From contig UBQW01000013.1 of NCBI GenBank assembly GCA_900467745.1, positions 61,552 through 125,551 on the forward strand: a stretch of DNA of 64,000 nt. Direction: 5' to 3'. Every line of letters begins with the position of its first letter. Position 1 is the stretch's first letter. The notes below the pieces were generated by a model. The model was not told the DNA's origin. It saw only the letters and a program-made list of their open reading frames with translations, and did not search any database. The stretch is from Hyphomicrobiales bacterium. GTDB lineage: Bacteria; Pseudomonadota; Alphaproteobacteria; Rhizobiales; Rhizobiaceae. Both the position numbers and the translations under genes were made by a program. Shown in pieces: positions 1 through 8,688 of this stretch.

Positions 1-1012
1 AGAAAATGTAGTCCGTTTCCTGGCGCAGGACTTCGCCGGGGCGCAGAACCGCGTTGGGGAAGCCCTCGTGGTTGATGGCGTCTGGCCAGATCTGCGTTTC
101 CAGGCAGAAGCCGGCGAAGGGGCCGTATTTGCGGCCATCAATGCCCGGCACCGGCACATCGAGCTTGAACGCCGCGTAGAACTGGACGCCCGGCTCGGTC
201 GTGCGCACTTCCATCGAGACGCCGGAATAGAGGCTGCGCGCGAGCACCACGGAGCGCTTGGCGACACGTTCGGACGAGAGGCAGAAATTGTGATCGTAGA
301 GCGCCTGGGTGTCGCCCTCGAAGCGCTTGAGCGAGGCCATTTCACGGAAATCGAACACCGTGCCCTCGACGGGCCGGATCTCGCCGGTCGGGATCTGCCG
401 CTCGTCGGTCGGAAGATAGCTGTCGGCCGCGATCATGATGTCGTGGCCAAGCGTATCGTCGCGGCCGTCGAGATTGAAATAGGCGTGCTGGCAGACATTG
501 GCTATGGTCGGCTGGTCGCTCGTCGTCTCGTAGACCACCGAGAGTTCGCCATCGCCATGCACGCGGTAGGTGACGAGGATGGTGCAATTGCCGGGATAGC
601 CGCCGCGGCCATCGGCGTCGACGATCTTCAGGACGACGCGGTCGCTGTCGTGCTCGACGATCGTCCAGTTGCGCAGCGCGATGTTCTCGAAGCCGCCATG
701 CAGGTGGCTGACGCCGTTTTCGTTGAGGTCGAGCTGATAATTCTTGCCATCGATCGTGAACTTGCCGCCGCCAATGCGATTGGCATTGCGGCCGGGCGTC
801 GCGCCAAAATAGGCGGAATGGGCGGGATAGCTGTCGAAATCATCGAAGCCGAGGGTGAGCGGCGCGTCATGGCCTTCGAGCCTGAGATCCTGAATGACGG
901 CGCCCCAGGTGATCACCTTGGCGGTGAGCCCGCCGCCCGAGATTTCGACGCGATGGACGGTCTCGCCCGTCTTCGTCGTTCCAAAAACGTCCCGCTTCAA
1001 TCCATCCGCCAT
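1..1012 (-). CDS. galM: Aldose 1-epimerase (mutarotase), 3' end cut by window
   Basis: Interconverts alpha and beta anomers of aldoses in the cytoplasm. Reading leftwards from the ATG at 1012 gives an open frame of 337 codons that reaches the window edge without a stop. The last residues, QETDYIF, are close to where the family normally ends, so only a few residues should be missing. Family motifs are present: HGG near residue 105, the catalytic His in CQHAYFN, and the catalytic Glu in FCLETQIWPD. A GGAGG-like ribosome site (ggggagg) lies upstream of the ATG. No signal peptide is visible. The long opposite-strand frame over this gene is a codon-bias shadow. Confidence 0.93.
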   Translation of the reverse strand, partial: MADGLKRDVFGTTKTGETVHRVEISGGGLTAKVITWGAVIQDLRLEGHDAPLTLGFDDFDSYPAHSAYFGATPGRNANRIGGGKFTIDGKNYQLDLNENGVSHLHGGFENIALRNWTIVEHDSDRVVLKIVDADGRGGYPGNCTILVTYRVHGDGELSVVYETTSDQPTIANVCQHAYFNLDGRDDTLGHDIMIAADSYLPTDERQIPTGEIRPVEGTVFDFREMASLKRFEGDTQALYDHNFCLSSERVAKRSVVLARSLYSGVSMEVRTTEPGVQFYAAFKLDVPVPGIDGRKYGPFAGFCLETQIWPDAINHEGFPNAVLRPGEVLRQETDYIF

Positions 1013-1091
1013 CCTGTTTCCTCCCCGGTTCGCGTCCGCAATTTCGCGAGGGAACCTGCTCTCAATTGAATGAAATCGCAACCGCCGCGAT

Positions 1092-1128
1092 ATAAAAAAC
1101 AAACGCCGCCGGTCGGGTCCGGCGGCGT
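1092..1128 (-). terminator. Rho-independent terminator of metA
   Basis: A 10-bp GC stem (acgccgccgg at 1103-1112 pairing with 1119-1128) is followed on the minus strand by a T-rich run (ttgtttttt). It lies 20 bases beyond the metA stop codon and fits an intrinsic terminator for that gene. Confidence 0.88.
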
Positions 1129-1148
1129 ATCAAGCAAGGCGAAAGGCT

Positions 1149-2072
1149 TCAGCCGTCCTCGCCAATATCTTCCAGATTGTAAGGCGTCGTCTGGTAGATT
1201 TCGTTGATCCAGTTGCCGAAAAGCAGGTGCGCGTGGCTGCGCCAGCGGTTCTGCGGCGGGATCGACGGGTCGTTATGCGGGAAATAATTGTGCGGCATCT
1301 TGATCGGAACGCCGGCATTCACGTCGCGGAAATACTCGTCGCCGAGCGACGTTGAATCATATTCGACGTGGTTGAAGATATAGAGCCGGTTGCCCTTCTT
1401 CTCGTGAACCAGGCAGACGCCCATCTCGCTCGATTCCATCAGGATTTCGAGCGTGTCAGATTTTTCGATATCGGCGCGGCGCACTTCCGTCCAGCGCGAG
1501 ACCGGAACCTCGAAATTGTCGGAGAAACCGTTCAGATAGACCGACGACGGCTTGAGGTTCTTGTGGCGATAGACGCCGAAGGCCTTTTCCGTCAGCGCGT
1601 GCTTGGGGATGTCGTGGAAATGGTAGATCGCGGCCATCGCGCCCCAGCAGACATTCATCGCGGAGTGCACGTTGGTGCGCGTCCAGTCGAAAATCTGCTG
1701 CATTTCATCCCAATAAGTAACGTCTTCGTATGGAAGCGTTTCGATCGGCGCGCCTGTGATGATGAAGCCGTCGAACTTCCGGTGTTTGATCTCCTCCCAG
1801 GTCTGGTAGAAGGAGAAGAGATGATCTTCCGAGGTGTTCTTCGCCTTGTGGTTCCCGACGCGAACAAGCGACAGCTCGACCTGCAGCGGCGAGGCGCCGA
1901 TGAGGCGCGCCATCTGGATCTCGGTCTTGATCTTGTTCGGCATGAGGTTCAGAAGCCCGATCTGCAGGGGGCGAATGTCCTGACGGATCGCGGCCGTCTC
2001 GGTCATAACGCGCACACCTTCCTGAACCAGGGTTTCAAAGGCGGGCAGGGTATCGGGGATTTTGATCGGCAT
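1149..2072 (-). CDS. metA: Homoserine O-acyltransferase (MetA family, predicted acetyl-CoA specific)
   Basis: Acylates homoserine in the first committed step of methionine synthesis. The protein has 307 residues when started at ATG 2072. A GTG three codons earlier also opens the frame, but [11 protein letters not shown] is the usual MetA N-terminus. The catalytic Cys falls at residue 142 (NVCWGAMAA) and the His/Glu pair is in FNHVEYD, so the triad is complete. Residue 111, in GAPIETLP, is Glu. In this family Glu111 goes with acetyl-CoA use and Gly111 with succinyl-CoA use, so homoserine O-acetyltransferase is the better prediction. The gene is monocistronic, preceded by a SAM-II riboswitch and closed by a strong terminator. 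Confidence 0.95.
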   Translation of the reverse strand: MPIKIPDTLPAFETLVQEGVRVMTETAAIRQDIRPLQIGLLNLMPNKIKTEIQMARLIGASPLQVELSLVRVGNHKAKNTSEDHLFSFYQTWEEIKHRKFDGFIITGAPIETLPYEDVTYWDEMQQIFDWTRTNVHSAMNVCWGAMAAIYHFHDIPKHALTEKAFGVYRHKNLKPSSVYLNGFSDNFEVPVSRWTEVRRADIEKSDTLEILMESSEMGVCLVHEKKGNRLYIFNHVEYDSTSLGDEYFRDVNAGVPIKMPHNYFPHNDPSIPPQNRWRSHAHLLFGNWINEIYQTTPYNLEDIGEDG

Positions 2073-2123
2073 AGCGGTCACTCGATGAAAAAACGAAAAT
2101 ATCGCTATCGGTCCGCACGCGGC

Positions 2124-2178
2124 CCTTTAGCAACTTCTTTAACGTGGCTGCAAGCCGGCCGGCCAAATCACCACGGAG
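2124..2178 (-). promoter_or_regulatory. SAM-II riboswitch in the metA leader
   Basis: On the minus strand the leader reads cgtggtgatttg, then ggccggcttgcagccacg, then ttaaagaagttgctaaa. This matches the conserved core of the compact SAM-II (metA motif) aptamer, including the H-type pseudoknot elements cgtgg/ccacg and the 3' gctaaa. It ends about 50 bases before the metA start. SAM binding is expected to shut off metA expression, probably at translation since no clear terminator stem follows. Confidence 0.93.
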
Positions 2179-2332
2179 CGCTCTAAATAGACCCAGTCAG
2201 GCCGCGAATCAATGACCGATACGCGGCGTCGCCTATTTGCCGAGGTAACTCGCGCATTACCTGATGCTAGAAACTGTTGCTGGACAGGCTGACTCACGGT
2301 GCTATTCAGGTGCTACATACGCGTAAGGAAGC

Positions 2333-4165
2333 ATGATGGCAGAGGACGTCAAAAGCAGACCGAGCATCCAGGGGCAGGACCGGGTAGGGTATGATCTCAG
2401 CCTGATCTTCCGTCTCAAGGTGATGTTTTCGGCATTCTGGCATTCCAGGGTGCGCGCGCCGGTGCTTATTCTATCAACGGCGTTGATCGGGATCATTCTG
2501 GCGACAGCCTATGCCACCGTTATCCTCAACCAGTGGAATGCGCCGTTCTACGACGCCATCTCGCGCCGCGACCTGCCGGGGTTCTTCCACCAGTTGAAGA
2601 TCTTCGCGCTGATCGCCGGCATGCTGCTTTTGCTCAACGTGGTGCAGGCCTGGCTGAACCAGATGACGGCGCTTTACATGCGCGAGGGGCTGACGCGCGA
2701 TCTTGTCGACCAGTGGCTGCAGCGCAAGCGGGCGCTCAGGCTCGCCTCCAGCGGGCTGATCGGTGTCAATCCGGACCAGCGCCTGCATGAGGATGCGCGC
2801 AATCTGGCGGAAAGCACGACCGGGCTCGTCATCGGCCTGGTGCAATCGACGATCCTGCTGGTGAGCTTCATCGGCGTTCTCTGGGAGCTGTCAAGCGGCT
2901 TCGTCTTCCGCTTCGGCGAGTACGCCTTTTCCATTCCGGGCTATATGGTCTGGGCCGCGATCTTCTATGCCGCGTCAGCCTCGGTGCTCAGCCAGCTCGT
3001 CGGGCGCAAGCTCGTCAAGCTCAACGCCGACCGTTTCTCCAAGGAAGCCGAGCTGCGTTTCGCGCTGATGCACGCCAACGAGAACATTCCGGCGATCACG
3101 GCTGCGCGTGGCGAGGAGAACGAACGAGGGCGGATCAACACCGATATCAGCGCCGTTCTCGCCGTCATCAAGAAGCTGGCGATGGCCAACGTCAATCTGA
3201 CCTGGGTGTCGGCCGGCTACGGCTGGCTCGTCGTCGTCATTCCGATCATCGTGGCCGCACCCGCCTATTTCTCCGGCGGCCTCACCTTCGGTCAGCTGAT
3301 GATGTCGGTCGGCGCCTTCAACCAGGTCAACACGGCGCTGCGCTGGTACGTGTCGAACTTCGGCCCGATCGCCGAATGGCGCGCAACCTTGATGCGCGTC
3401 ACCGATTTCCGCCAGGCTCTCACCACGATGGGCGACGATGTCGATCTCAAGGAGACGATCGCCTATGAGCGCAGCGCGCCGGGAACGCTGACGCTCGAGA
3501 ATGTGACCATCGCCACCAAGATGGACGAGGAGGTCGACCAGTGCGGCGGCTTCCGGCTGCATGAGGGCAGCGTCACCATCAAGGCCGGCGAGAAGGTGAT
3601 GATCAACGGCGATCACAACGTCAATCGCAAGCTGCTGTTCCTGGCGATGTCGGAGCTGTGGCCCTGCGGCAGCGGCAAGATCGGTCTGCCGCCGACAGAC
3701 GACATGCTGTTCGTACCGCAATCGGCCTATATTCCGGGTGGTACCTTGCGCGAAGCGCTGGCGTTTCCCGCAGCCGCCGACACCTACAAGAACGACGATG
3801 TGGTCGCGGCGCTCGAAAAGGCGGGACTGCACAATCTCGTTGCCCGCCTGGATACGCGCGCGCGCTGGGACAAGCTGCTCGATGCCGATGAACAGCGCGC
3901 TATCGGTTTCGCGCGGCTCTTGCTTGTGCGTCCGCAATGGATGGTCTTCGACGAAGTGCTCGAGGGCATGGAGCCTGAATGGCAGTCGACGATGATGAAG
4001 GTGCTCGAGGCGATGCCGGATGCGACGATGATCTATATCGGCCGCTCCGACGCCTATATCGAGGCATTCCATCCACGCGTGCTGCATCTCGAAGCGCTTG
4101 CCGCCAAGCCCGATGAGAGCAGGATCGCCGACAAGGCGCCGAACACGCCGGCACCGGCGCTCTGA
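2333..4165 (+). CDS. SbmA/BacA/YddA-like ABC membrane protein with degenerate ATPase domain
   Basis: 610 residues in two parts. The N-terminal ~330 residues form a multi-helix membrane domain of the ABC_membrane_2 (SbmA/BacA, Rv1819c, YddA) type, with helices around residues 40-70, 90-110, 175-230 and 280-330. The C-terminal ~200 residues align with an ABC ATPase. Its key motifs are eroded: the Walker A position reads NGDHNVNRKLL instead of GxxGxGKS/T, the signature region reads DADEQRAIGFAR, Walker B reads WMVFDEVLEGM, and the switch-His region reads YIGRSDAY with no His. ATP hydrolysis is therefore doubtful although the open frame is intact. The start has an AAGGAA ribosome site. The gene is divergent from metA, and its substrate is unknown. 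Confidence 0.85.
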   Translation: MMAEDVKSRPSIQGQDRVGYDLSLIFRLKVMFSAFWHSRVRAPVLILSTALIGIILATAYATVILNQWNAPFYDAISRRDLPGFFHQLKIFALIAGMLLLLNVVQAWLNQMTALYMREGLTRDLVDQWLQRKRALRLASSGLIGVNPDQRLHEDARNLAESTTGLVIGLVQSTILLVSFIGVLWELSSGFVFRFGEYAFSIPGYMVWAAIFYAASASVLSQLVGRKLVKLNADRFSKEAELRFALMHANENIPAITAARGEENERGRINTDISAVLAVIKKLAMANVNLTWVSAGYGWLVVVIPIIVAAPAYFSGGLTFGQLMMSVGAFNQVNTALRWYVSNFGPIAEWRATLMRVTDFRQALTTMGDDVDLKETIAYERSAPGTLTLENVTIATKMDEEVDQCGGFRLHEGSVTIKAGEKVMINGDHNVNRKLLFLAMSELWPCGSGKIGLPPTDDMLFVPQSAYIPGGTLREALAFPAAADTYKNDDVVAALEKAGLHNLVARLDTRARWDKLLDADEQRAIGFARLLLVRPQWMVFDEVLEGMEPEWQSTMMKVLEAMPDATMIYIGRSDAYIEAFHPRVLHLEALAAKPDESRIADKAPNTPAPAL

Positions 4166-4180
4166 TCGCTTCGATCGGGA

Positions 4181-4804
4181 TCACATCGGTGGAACGACGC
4201 CGTTGGTGCCGACGGTGACCTGTGCCGCGGAGACCGTTCCGTCCGTTGCCTTCTCGCCCATGACGATGACATGCGCGCCCGGCGTCAGGTCCGACTTCTG
4301 CGCGGCCGTGAAAGTCACGATCGGTGTGTCGTCTGATATCGAGATGGTCTTTTCCTTGCCTTGATAGGTCAGCGTCACGGTGTGGCCATCGACGGATTTG
4401 ACTGCCTTGGCGACCGTCGCATTGGTCATGCTGCTGTTGGGCTTCAGATCCCAGGGGCGGCTGCCTTCGCCGGTGCCTTTCATGGCAGCCGGAAAGATCA
4501 GCACCTCGAGCGCGCCATCGCCGCCGTCCTGTTTGGGCAGCGAGGCGATGCCGACGAAATCGCCCGGCTTGATGTCCTCGACCGACGCCTTCTTGATGCC
4601 GCCAACCTTCCATTCCGGCTTCAGCGCAATTGTCTGGTCGGCGCCCTCGCGGGTCTTGACGACGAGCGTGTCGCCGCTGAGGCTGGCGATATCGCCACGG
4701 ACGCGCACGCGCTGCGCATCGGCCGCCGATGTGATCTGCGACGTGCTTAGAAGAATGCCGACGGCAAGCGCCGTGACATGGCTGGTAATCAGATAGCGAG
4801 ACAT
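4181..4804 (-). CDS. DUF5666-domain secreted protein
   Basis: 207 residues when started at the ATG at 4804, which has a perfect AGAGGAGA ribosome site. An upstream in-frame start would add 25 unlikely residues. The N-terminus (MSRYLITSHVTALAVG... SAADA) is a Sec signal peptide, so the product should be periplasmic or secreted. The rest consists of repeated small beta-barrel DUF5666 units, recognisable from recurring patterns such as VRVRGDIASLSGDTLVV and HVIVMGEKATDGTVSAAQVTV. Function is not known for the family. It is convergent with the ABC gene on its left, with a 15-base gap. Confidence 0.75.
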   Translation of the reverse strand: MSRYLITSHVTALAVGILLSTSQITSAADAQRVRVRGDIASLSGDTLVVKTREGADQTIALKPEWKVGGIKKASVEDIKPGDFVGIASLPKQDGGDGALEVLIFPAAMKGTGEGSRPWDLKPNSSMTNATVAKAVKSVDGHTVTLTYQGKEKTISISDDTPIVTFTAAQKSDLTPGAHVIVMGEKATDGTVSAAQVTVGTNGVVPPM

Positions 4805-4951
4805 GGGTTTTCTCCTCTTGGCTCCGGGGGCGGGAGCCTTCGGGAGCTTAGGCACGGGGTCTCGGCGCTGGCCAATCAATGAAATGTGAGGGTTTCCGGC
4901 TCGAAGAACGGAACTATCTGGCAGGGTATGCCAATGGGTGGGAGAGCTTGA

Positions 4952-5347
4952 ATGCCGGAGAAGCGACTGGCGGACCTATATCGTGCCTATATCGGCTGTC
5001 TGAATTCCCAGGATTGGGAAAACCTCGGCACCTATGTCGGGCAGGATGTGCGCTATAACGGCCAGGTGGTTGGCCTCGACGGCTATAGGGAGGCGCGTGA
5101 GGCCGAGTTTCGCGCGATACCCGACCTCCATTTCGACGTCCAGATCCTGATTGCCGATGACGCCACGGTCGCCAGCCGACTGAATTTCGACATCAGCCCG
5201 CAAGGCACATTCCTTGGCCTGCCTGTCAACGGCAGGCGGATCTCGTTCTCCGAAAACGTGTTCTACGAGTTTGCCGAGGGCAAGATCGGCAATGTGTGGT
5301 CGATCGTCGACAAGGCGGCGATCGAGGCGCAGCTTTCGGCGGGTTAG
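4952..5347 (+). CDS. SnoaL-like / NTF2-fold polyketide-cyclase family protein
   Basis: 131-residue single-domain protein. The helical start (LYRAYIGCLNSQDWENL), the G.R.AREAEFRAIPDLHF segment and the closing sheet (GRRISFSENVFYEFAEGKIGNVWSIVDK) match the SnoaL/ester-cyclase branch of the NTF2-like fold. Members are small cyclases, isomerases or binding proteins, and no substrate can be read from the sequence. GGGAG lies before the ATG. It ends 7 bases from the convergent ABC-F gene. Confidence 0.75.
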   Translation: MPEKRLADLYRAYIGCLNSQDWENLGTYVGQDVRYNGQVVGLDGYREAREAEFRAIPDLHFDVQILIADDATVASRLNFDISPQGTFLGLPVNGRRISFSENVFYEFAEGKIGNVWSIVDKAAIEAQLSAG

Positions 5348-5354
5348 AGGGCGA

Positions 5355-7178
5355 TCAGCCCTCCAACTCTTCCCGGAGCATTTCGAGTTCCAGCCACTCT
5401 TCTTCCATCTTCACCAGGCTGTCGCGGAATTTTTCCATCTCGGCGGCCACGCGGTTGAAGGTCGTGGGGTCCTTAGAGAAGAGGTTGGGGTCGGCCATCT
5501 TTTCCTCGCGCTTGGCGATTTCGGCTTCGGCCTTGGCCATTTCCTTGGGCAGGTTTTCGAGCGCGAACTTCTGTTTGAAGGAGAGCTTTCCCTTGCCCTT
5601 CGGCGCTTCGGCGGTAGGGGCCGCATCCTGCGCTTTCGCTTTCTCGGCTTTCTCCGCCTTCTTGCGCTCGTCGGCGGCACCCTTGCGCTGCGCCAGCATG
5701 TCGGAATAGCCGCCGGCATATTCGATCCAGCGGCCATCGGGCGCGTCTGGAACAGCAGGTGCGATCGTCGAGGTCACGGTGCGGTCGAGGAAGTCGCGGT
5801 CGTGGCTGACGAGGATGACGGTGCCCGGGAAGCCGGCGACGACTTCCTGCAGCAGGTCCAGCGTCTCGATGTCGAGATCGTTGGTCGGTTCGTCGAGGAT
5901 AAGCAAGTTGGATGGCCGCGCCAGCATTCGGGCGAGCATCAAGCGGGCGCGCTCGCCGCCCGAGAGGTTCTTGATCGGCGTGCGGGCCTGCTCCGGCTGG
6001 AACAGAAATTCCTTCATGTAGCCGGTGACGTGGCGCTGCTCGCCGTTGACAAGCAGGTTCTCGCCGCGCCCGTCGGTCAGATAGTGCGCCAGCGTGTCCT
6101 CGGGGTTGAGGTCCTCGCGCTTCTGGTCGAGCGTGGCGATCTCCAGATTGGTGCCGAGCTTGATGATGCCGGTGTCGGGCGGCAGCTGGCCTGTCAGCAT
6201 CTTCAGGAGCGTCGTCTTGCCGGCGCCGTTCGGGCCGACGAGGCCGATGCAATCGCCGCGATGAACGCGGATCGAAAACGGCGTGACGATCGGGCGTTCG
6301 CCATAGGTCTTGGTGATCTTGTCGGCTTCGATGACGAGCTTGCCGGATTCCTGCGCGTCGGAGACGGTGGCCTGCACGGTGCCCTGCGGACCCTTGTGGC
6401 CGCGATAGCTGGCGCGCATCGTCTGCAGCTCGCCGAGGCGGCGCATGTTGCGCTTGCGGCGCGCGGTAACGCCGTAGCGCAGCCAGTGCTCTTCGCGCTC
6501 GATTGCCTTGCCGAGCTTGTGCTGCTCCATCTCCTCGGCCTCAAGCACCTGGTCGCGCCAAGCCTCGAAATGGGCGAAGCCGCGATCAAGGCGACGCGAG
6601 GTGCCGCGGTCGAGCCAGACGGTGGCGGTGGAGACCTTTTCGAGGAAGCGCCTGTCGTGCGAGATCAGCACCAGTGCGCTGCGGGTCTTCTGCAGCTCGC
6701 CTTCCAGCCACTCGATGGTGGGCAGGTCGAGATGGTTGGTCGGCTCGTCCAAAAGCAGGATATCGGGCTCGGGCGCCAGAACGCGGGCAAGGGCCGCGCG
6801 GCGCGCTTCGCCGCCCGAGAGGTTCTTCGGGTCTTCCTCGCCGGTGAGGCCGAGATGCGACAGAAGGTAGGTGACGCGGTAGGGGTCGTCGCCCGGCCCA
6901 AGCCCCGCTTCCGCATAAGCCTGCACCGTGTTGTAGCCGGCGAAATCGGGCGCCTGTTCGAGATAACGTACGGTCGACGACGGATGGCGGAACACCTCGC
7001 CGGACTGCGCCTCGACCATGCCGGCGGCGATCTTCAGGAGCGTCGACTTGCCGGAACCGTTGCGGCCGACAAGGCAGATCTTGTCGCCAGGCTCCACCTG
7101 CAGGGCAGCGCCCGCCAAAAGCGGCGCGCCGCCGAAGCTCAGGAAGATATCGTCGAGTTTAAGGATAGGGGGCGCCAA
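5355..7178 (-). CDS. uup: ABC-F family ATPase (Uup-like)
   Basis: Soluble protein of 607 residues with two ATPase cassettes and no membrane domain. These are Walker A GRNGSGKS (near residue 38) with signature LSGGEARR, and Walker A GPNGAGKT (near residue 315) with signature LSGGERAR. They are joined by the ABC-F interdomain linker and followed by a charged, Lys/Glu-rich C-terminal coiled coil as in Uup. ABC-F proteins act at the ribosome or, for Uup, also in DNA transactions. The only workable start is TTG at 7178, because the upstream in-frame stop belongs to the preceding gene. GGAG inside the end of that gene is well spaced to this TTG, suggesting translational coupling. Confidence 0.92.
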   Translation of the reverse strand: MAPPILKLDDIFLSFGGAPLLAGAALQVEPGDKICLVGRNGSGKSTLLKIAAGMVEAQSGEVFRHPSSTVRYLEQAPDFAGYNTVQAYAEAGLGPGDDPYRVTYLLSHLGLTGEEDPKNLSGGEARRAALARVLAPEPDILLLDEPTNHLDLPTIEWLEGELQKTRSALVLISHDRRFLEKVSTATVWLDRGTSRRLDRGFAHFEAWRDQVLEAEEMEQHKLGKAIEREEHWLRYGVTARRKRNMRRLGELQTMRASYRGHKGPQGTVQATVSDAQESGKLVIEADKITKTYGERPIVTPFSIRVHRGDCIGLVGPNGAGKTTLLKMLTGQLPPDTGIIKLGTNLEIATLDQKREDLNPEDTLAHYLTDGRGENLLVNGEQRHVTGYMKEFLFQPEQARTPIKNLSGGERARLMLARMLARPSNLLILDEPTNDLDIETLDLLQEVVAGFPGTVILVSHDRDFLDRTVTSTIAPAVPDAPDGRWIEYAGGYSDMLAQRKGAADERKKAEKAEKAKAQDAAPTAEAPKGKGKLSFKQKFALENLPKEMAKAEAEIAKREEKMADPNLFSKDPTTFNRVAAEMEKFRDSLVKMEEEWLELEMLREELEG

Positions 7179-7181
7179 AAA

Positions 7182-7838
7182 TCAGACTCCGGAAAGATCG
7201 TAAGGGCGGGCGAGCACGATGGCGCGGCCGCTTTCAAGCGAGAAGCGCACGGGGCCTTCCGCGACATTGGAAATGGTGCGCGACGAGCCGAAGGGCAAAT
7301 GGAAATCGCTGAGCGGATAGCGGGCGTTCTCGATGAAGAGGCCGTTGAGCTCGCTGAAGGCGGGCACGGAAAACAGGCTGTTCTTCGGCAGGTCGAGCGT
7401 AATGCTGCCCGCGATCAGCGGCACGGCTTCTTCCGTGCCCGAGGTGAGCAGCACGTCGAGGCCGGTCTCGGCAAGGCTGACGGCGTAGAGCAGGTGCTGC
7501 AGCGCGTGGTCGGAGCGGTCGCCTGAAAGGGCGCCGACGAGGATCAGCCGCGTTGCGCCGCGCGCAATCGCTTCCGACACGGCGATCTCGCCATCGGTGG
7601 CGGCCTTGGCGGCGGGGTAGGGTTTTCGCGGAATATCCGAGAATGCGGCCGTCAGATCATCCGGCGTGGAATCGAAATCGCCGACCCAGAGCTCCGGCCT
7701 GACATCGAGCGCCAGCGCATGCCGCATGCCGCCATCGGCCGCGATGAAACGGCTGCCGGATACGGCGGCGCGAAGGCGCTCCGTCATGTGCAGCTCGCCG
7801 CCGAGCAGGATGGTGAAGGTGGATTGGCTCATGGGCAT
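7182..7838 (-). CDS. thiN: Thiamine pyrophosphokinase
   Basis: Converts thiamine to thiamine diphosphate using ATP. Motifs are the N-terminal FIAADGG, the metal/nucleotide site VGDFDST, AATDGE, and GALSGDRSDH. These are followed by the C-terminal thiamine-binding beta domain (SLFSVPAFSELNG, ... SRTISNVAEGPVRFSLESG). The start is taken at ATG 7838, since upstream in-frame residues look like leader DNA. An ATG two codons later is equally possible. The gene is 3 bases upstream of, and in the same frame as, the ABC-F gene. It complements the thiamine importer 3 kb away by trapping imported thiamine. Confidence 0.88.
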   Translation of the reverse strand: MPMSQSTFTILLGGELHMTERLRAAVSGSRFIAADGGMRHALALDVRPELWVGDFDSTPDDLTAAFSDIPRKPYPAAKAATDGEIAVSEAIARGATRLILVGALSGDRSDHALQHLLYAVSLAETGLDVLLTSGTEEAVPLIAGSITLDLPKNSLFSVPAFSELNGLFIENARYPLSDFHLPFGSSRTISNVAEGPVRFSLESGRAIVLARPYDLSGV

Positions 7839-7857
7839 TGCCCATAGCGCAAAGCGG

Positions 7858-7897
7858 AGGAAAAGGGAAAGGGCGCGGACATGGTTTGTCCGCGCCC
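7858..7897 (-). terminator. Terminator downstream of ompW-like gene
   Basis: A 10-bp perfect stem (gggcgcggac, 7871-7880, with 7888-7897) is followed on the minus strand by a T/C-rich run (tttcccttttcc). It is placed 28 bases after the OmpW stop codon. Confidence 0.75.
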
Positions 7898-7925
7898 TCA
7901 AGCGTTTCTGCGTGAAAGACTGGGC

Positions 7926-8606
7926 TTAGAACCGGTAGGTCACACCGGCGCCGATCAGCCAGGGATCGAGCTTGGCCTTGCCGGTCATGTCGGCGCCGCC
8001 GACGTTCACGTTGAAATCGGGACGCAGGAAGATCTTCTTGACGTCGACATTGAGGCCCCAGTGCTCGTCGAACATGTAGTCGAAGCCAGCCTGGAGCGCG
8101 ACGCCGAAGGTGTTGTCGATGTCGAGGCTCTGGGCGCTCTTGCCCTTCTCGTTGTAGAAGATGGTGTAGTTAATGCCGGCGCCGACGTAGGGATGGAAGT
8201 TGCCGAAATCGTTGAAGTGATACTGCAGCGTGACGGTCGGCGGCAGCAGCCAGGTCTTGCCGACCTTGCCGAGCCCGTCGATCGAGCCTTCGCCGGTGAC
8301 GTTGGCGAATGTCGTGCCGAGAATGAGTTCGGCGGCAATGTTGTCGGTGAAGAAGTAGGTGACGTCGAATTCAGGAACGACGGTGTCCGAATAGGAGAGA
8401 TCCGATCCCGCGACGCCGCCAACGTAGCCGGAATCCTGTGTGATGACGCCGAGCGCGCGCAGGCGGATCATCCAGGGGCTCTGGCTCTGTGTCGCTTCCT
8501 GTGCCGCGGTCGGCTGGGTCAGGTCGGCGGACATGGCCGGAAATGCGGCGCTGGCGAGAGCGGCGGCTGCAAAAATGGCTTTGAGTTTGAAATGGCGGCG
8601 GTTCAC
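7926..8606 (-). CDS. OmpW family outer-membrane beta-barrel protein
   Basis: 226 residues. A Sec signal peptide (LKAIFAAAALASAAFPAMSADL) precedes an OmpW-type 8-strand barrel, with typical strands such as PVVPEFDVTYF-like, FGNFHPYVGAGINYTIFY, VGLQAGFDYMF-like and LDPWLIGAGVTYRF. The chain ends in the aromatic F used for BAM recognition. OmpW proteins form narrow channels for small hydrophobic molecules. The gene stands alone with its own terminator. Upstream lies a short AT-rich stretch that should hold its promoter. Confidence 0.9.
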   Translation of the reverse strand: MNRRHFKLKAIFAAAALASAAFPAMSADLTQPTAAQEATQSQSPWMIRLRALGVITQDSGYVGGVAGSDLSYSDTVVPEFDVTYFFTDNIAAELILGTTFANVTGEGSIDGLGKVGKTWLLPPTVTLQYHFNDFGNFHPYVGAGINYTIFYNEKGKSAQSLDIDNTFGVALQAGFDYMFDEHWGLNVDVKKIFLRPDFNVNVGGADMTGKAKLDPWLIGAGVTYRF

Positions 8607-8688
8607 TGATTCTCTCCTGAATTTTACGTCCAGCAGAGCTTTAGGAAATGACGTCGATCAATAGATTGATTCAGATCAATTCGTGCGC

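Noticed and set aside
68..1069. 333-codon plus-strand open frame
   Set aside because: Exactly antisense to the aldose epimerase, with Arg/Asp/Ile/Val-rich translation typical of a codon-bias shadow. The epimerase motifs are on the minus strand.
5214..7526. 770-codon plus-strand open frame
   Set aside because: Antisense to the ABC-F gene and thiN, which have complete ATPase and kinase motifs. The translation is low-complexity, with no family.
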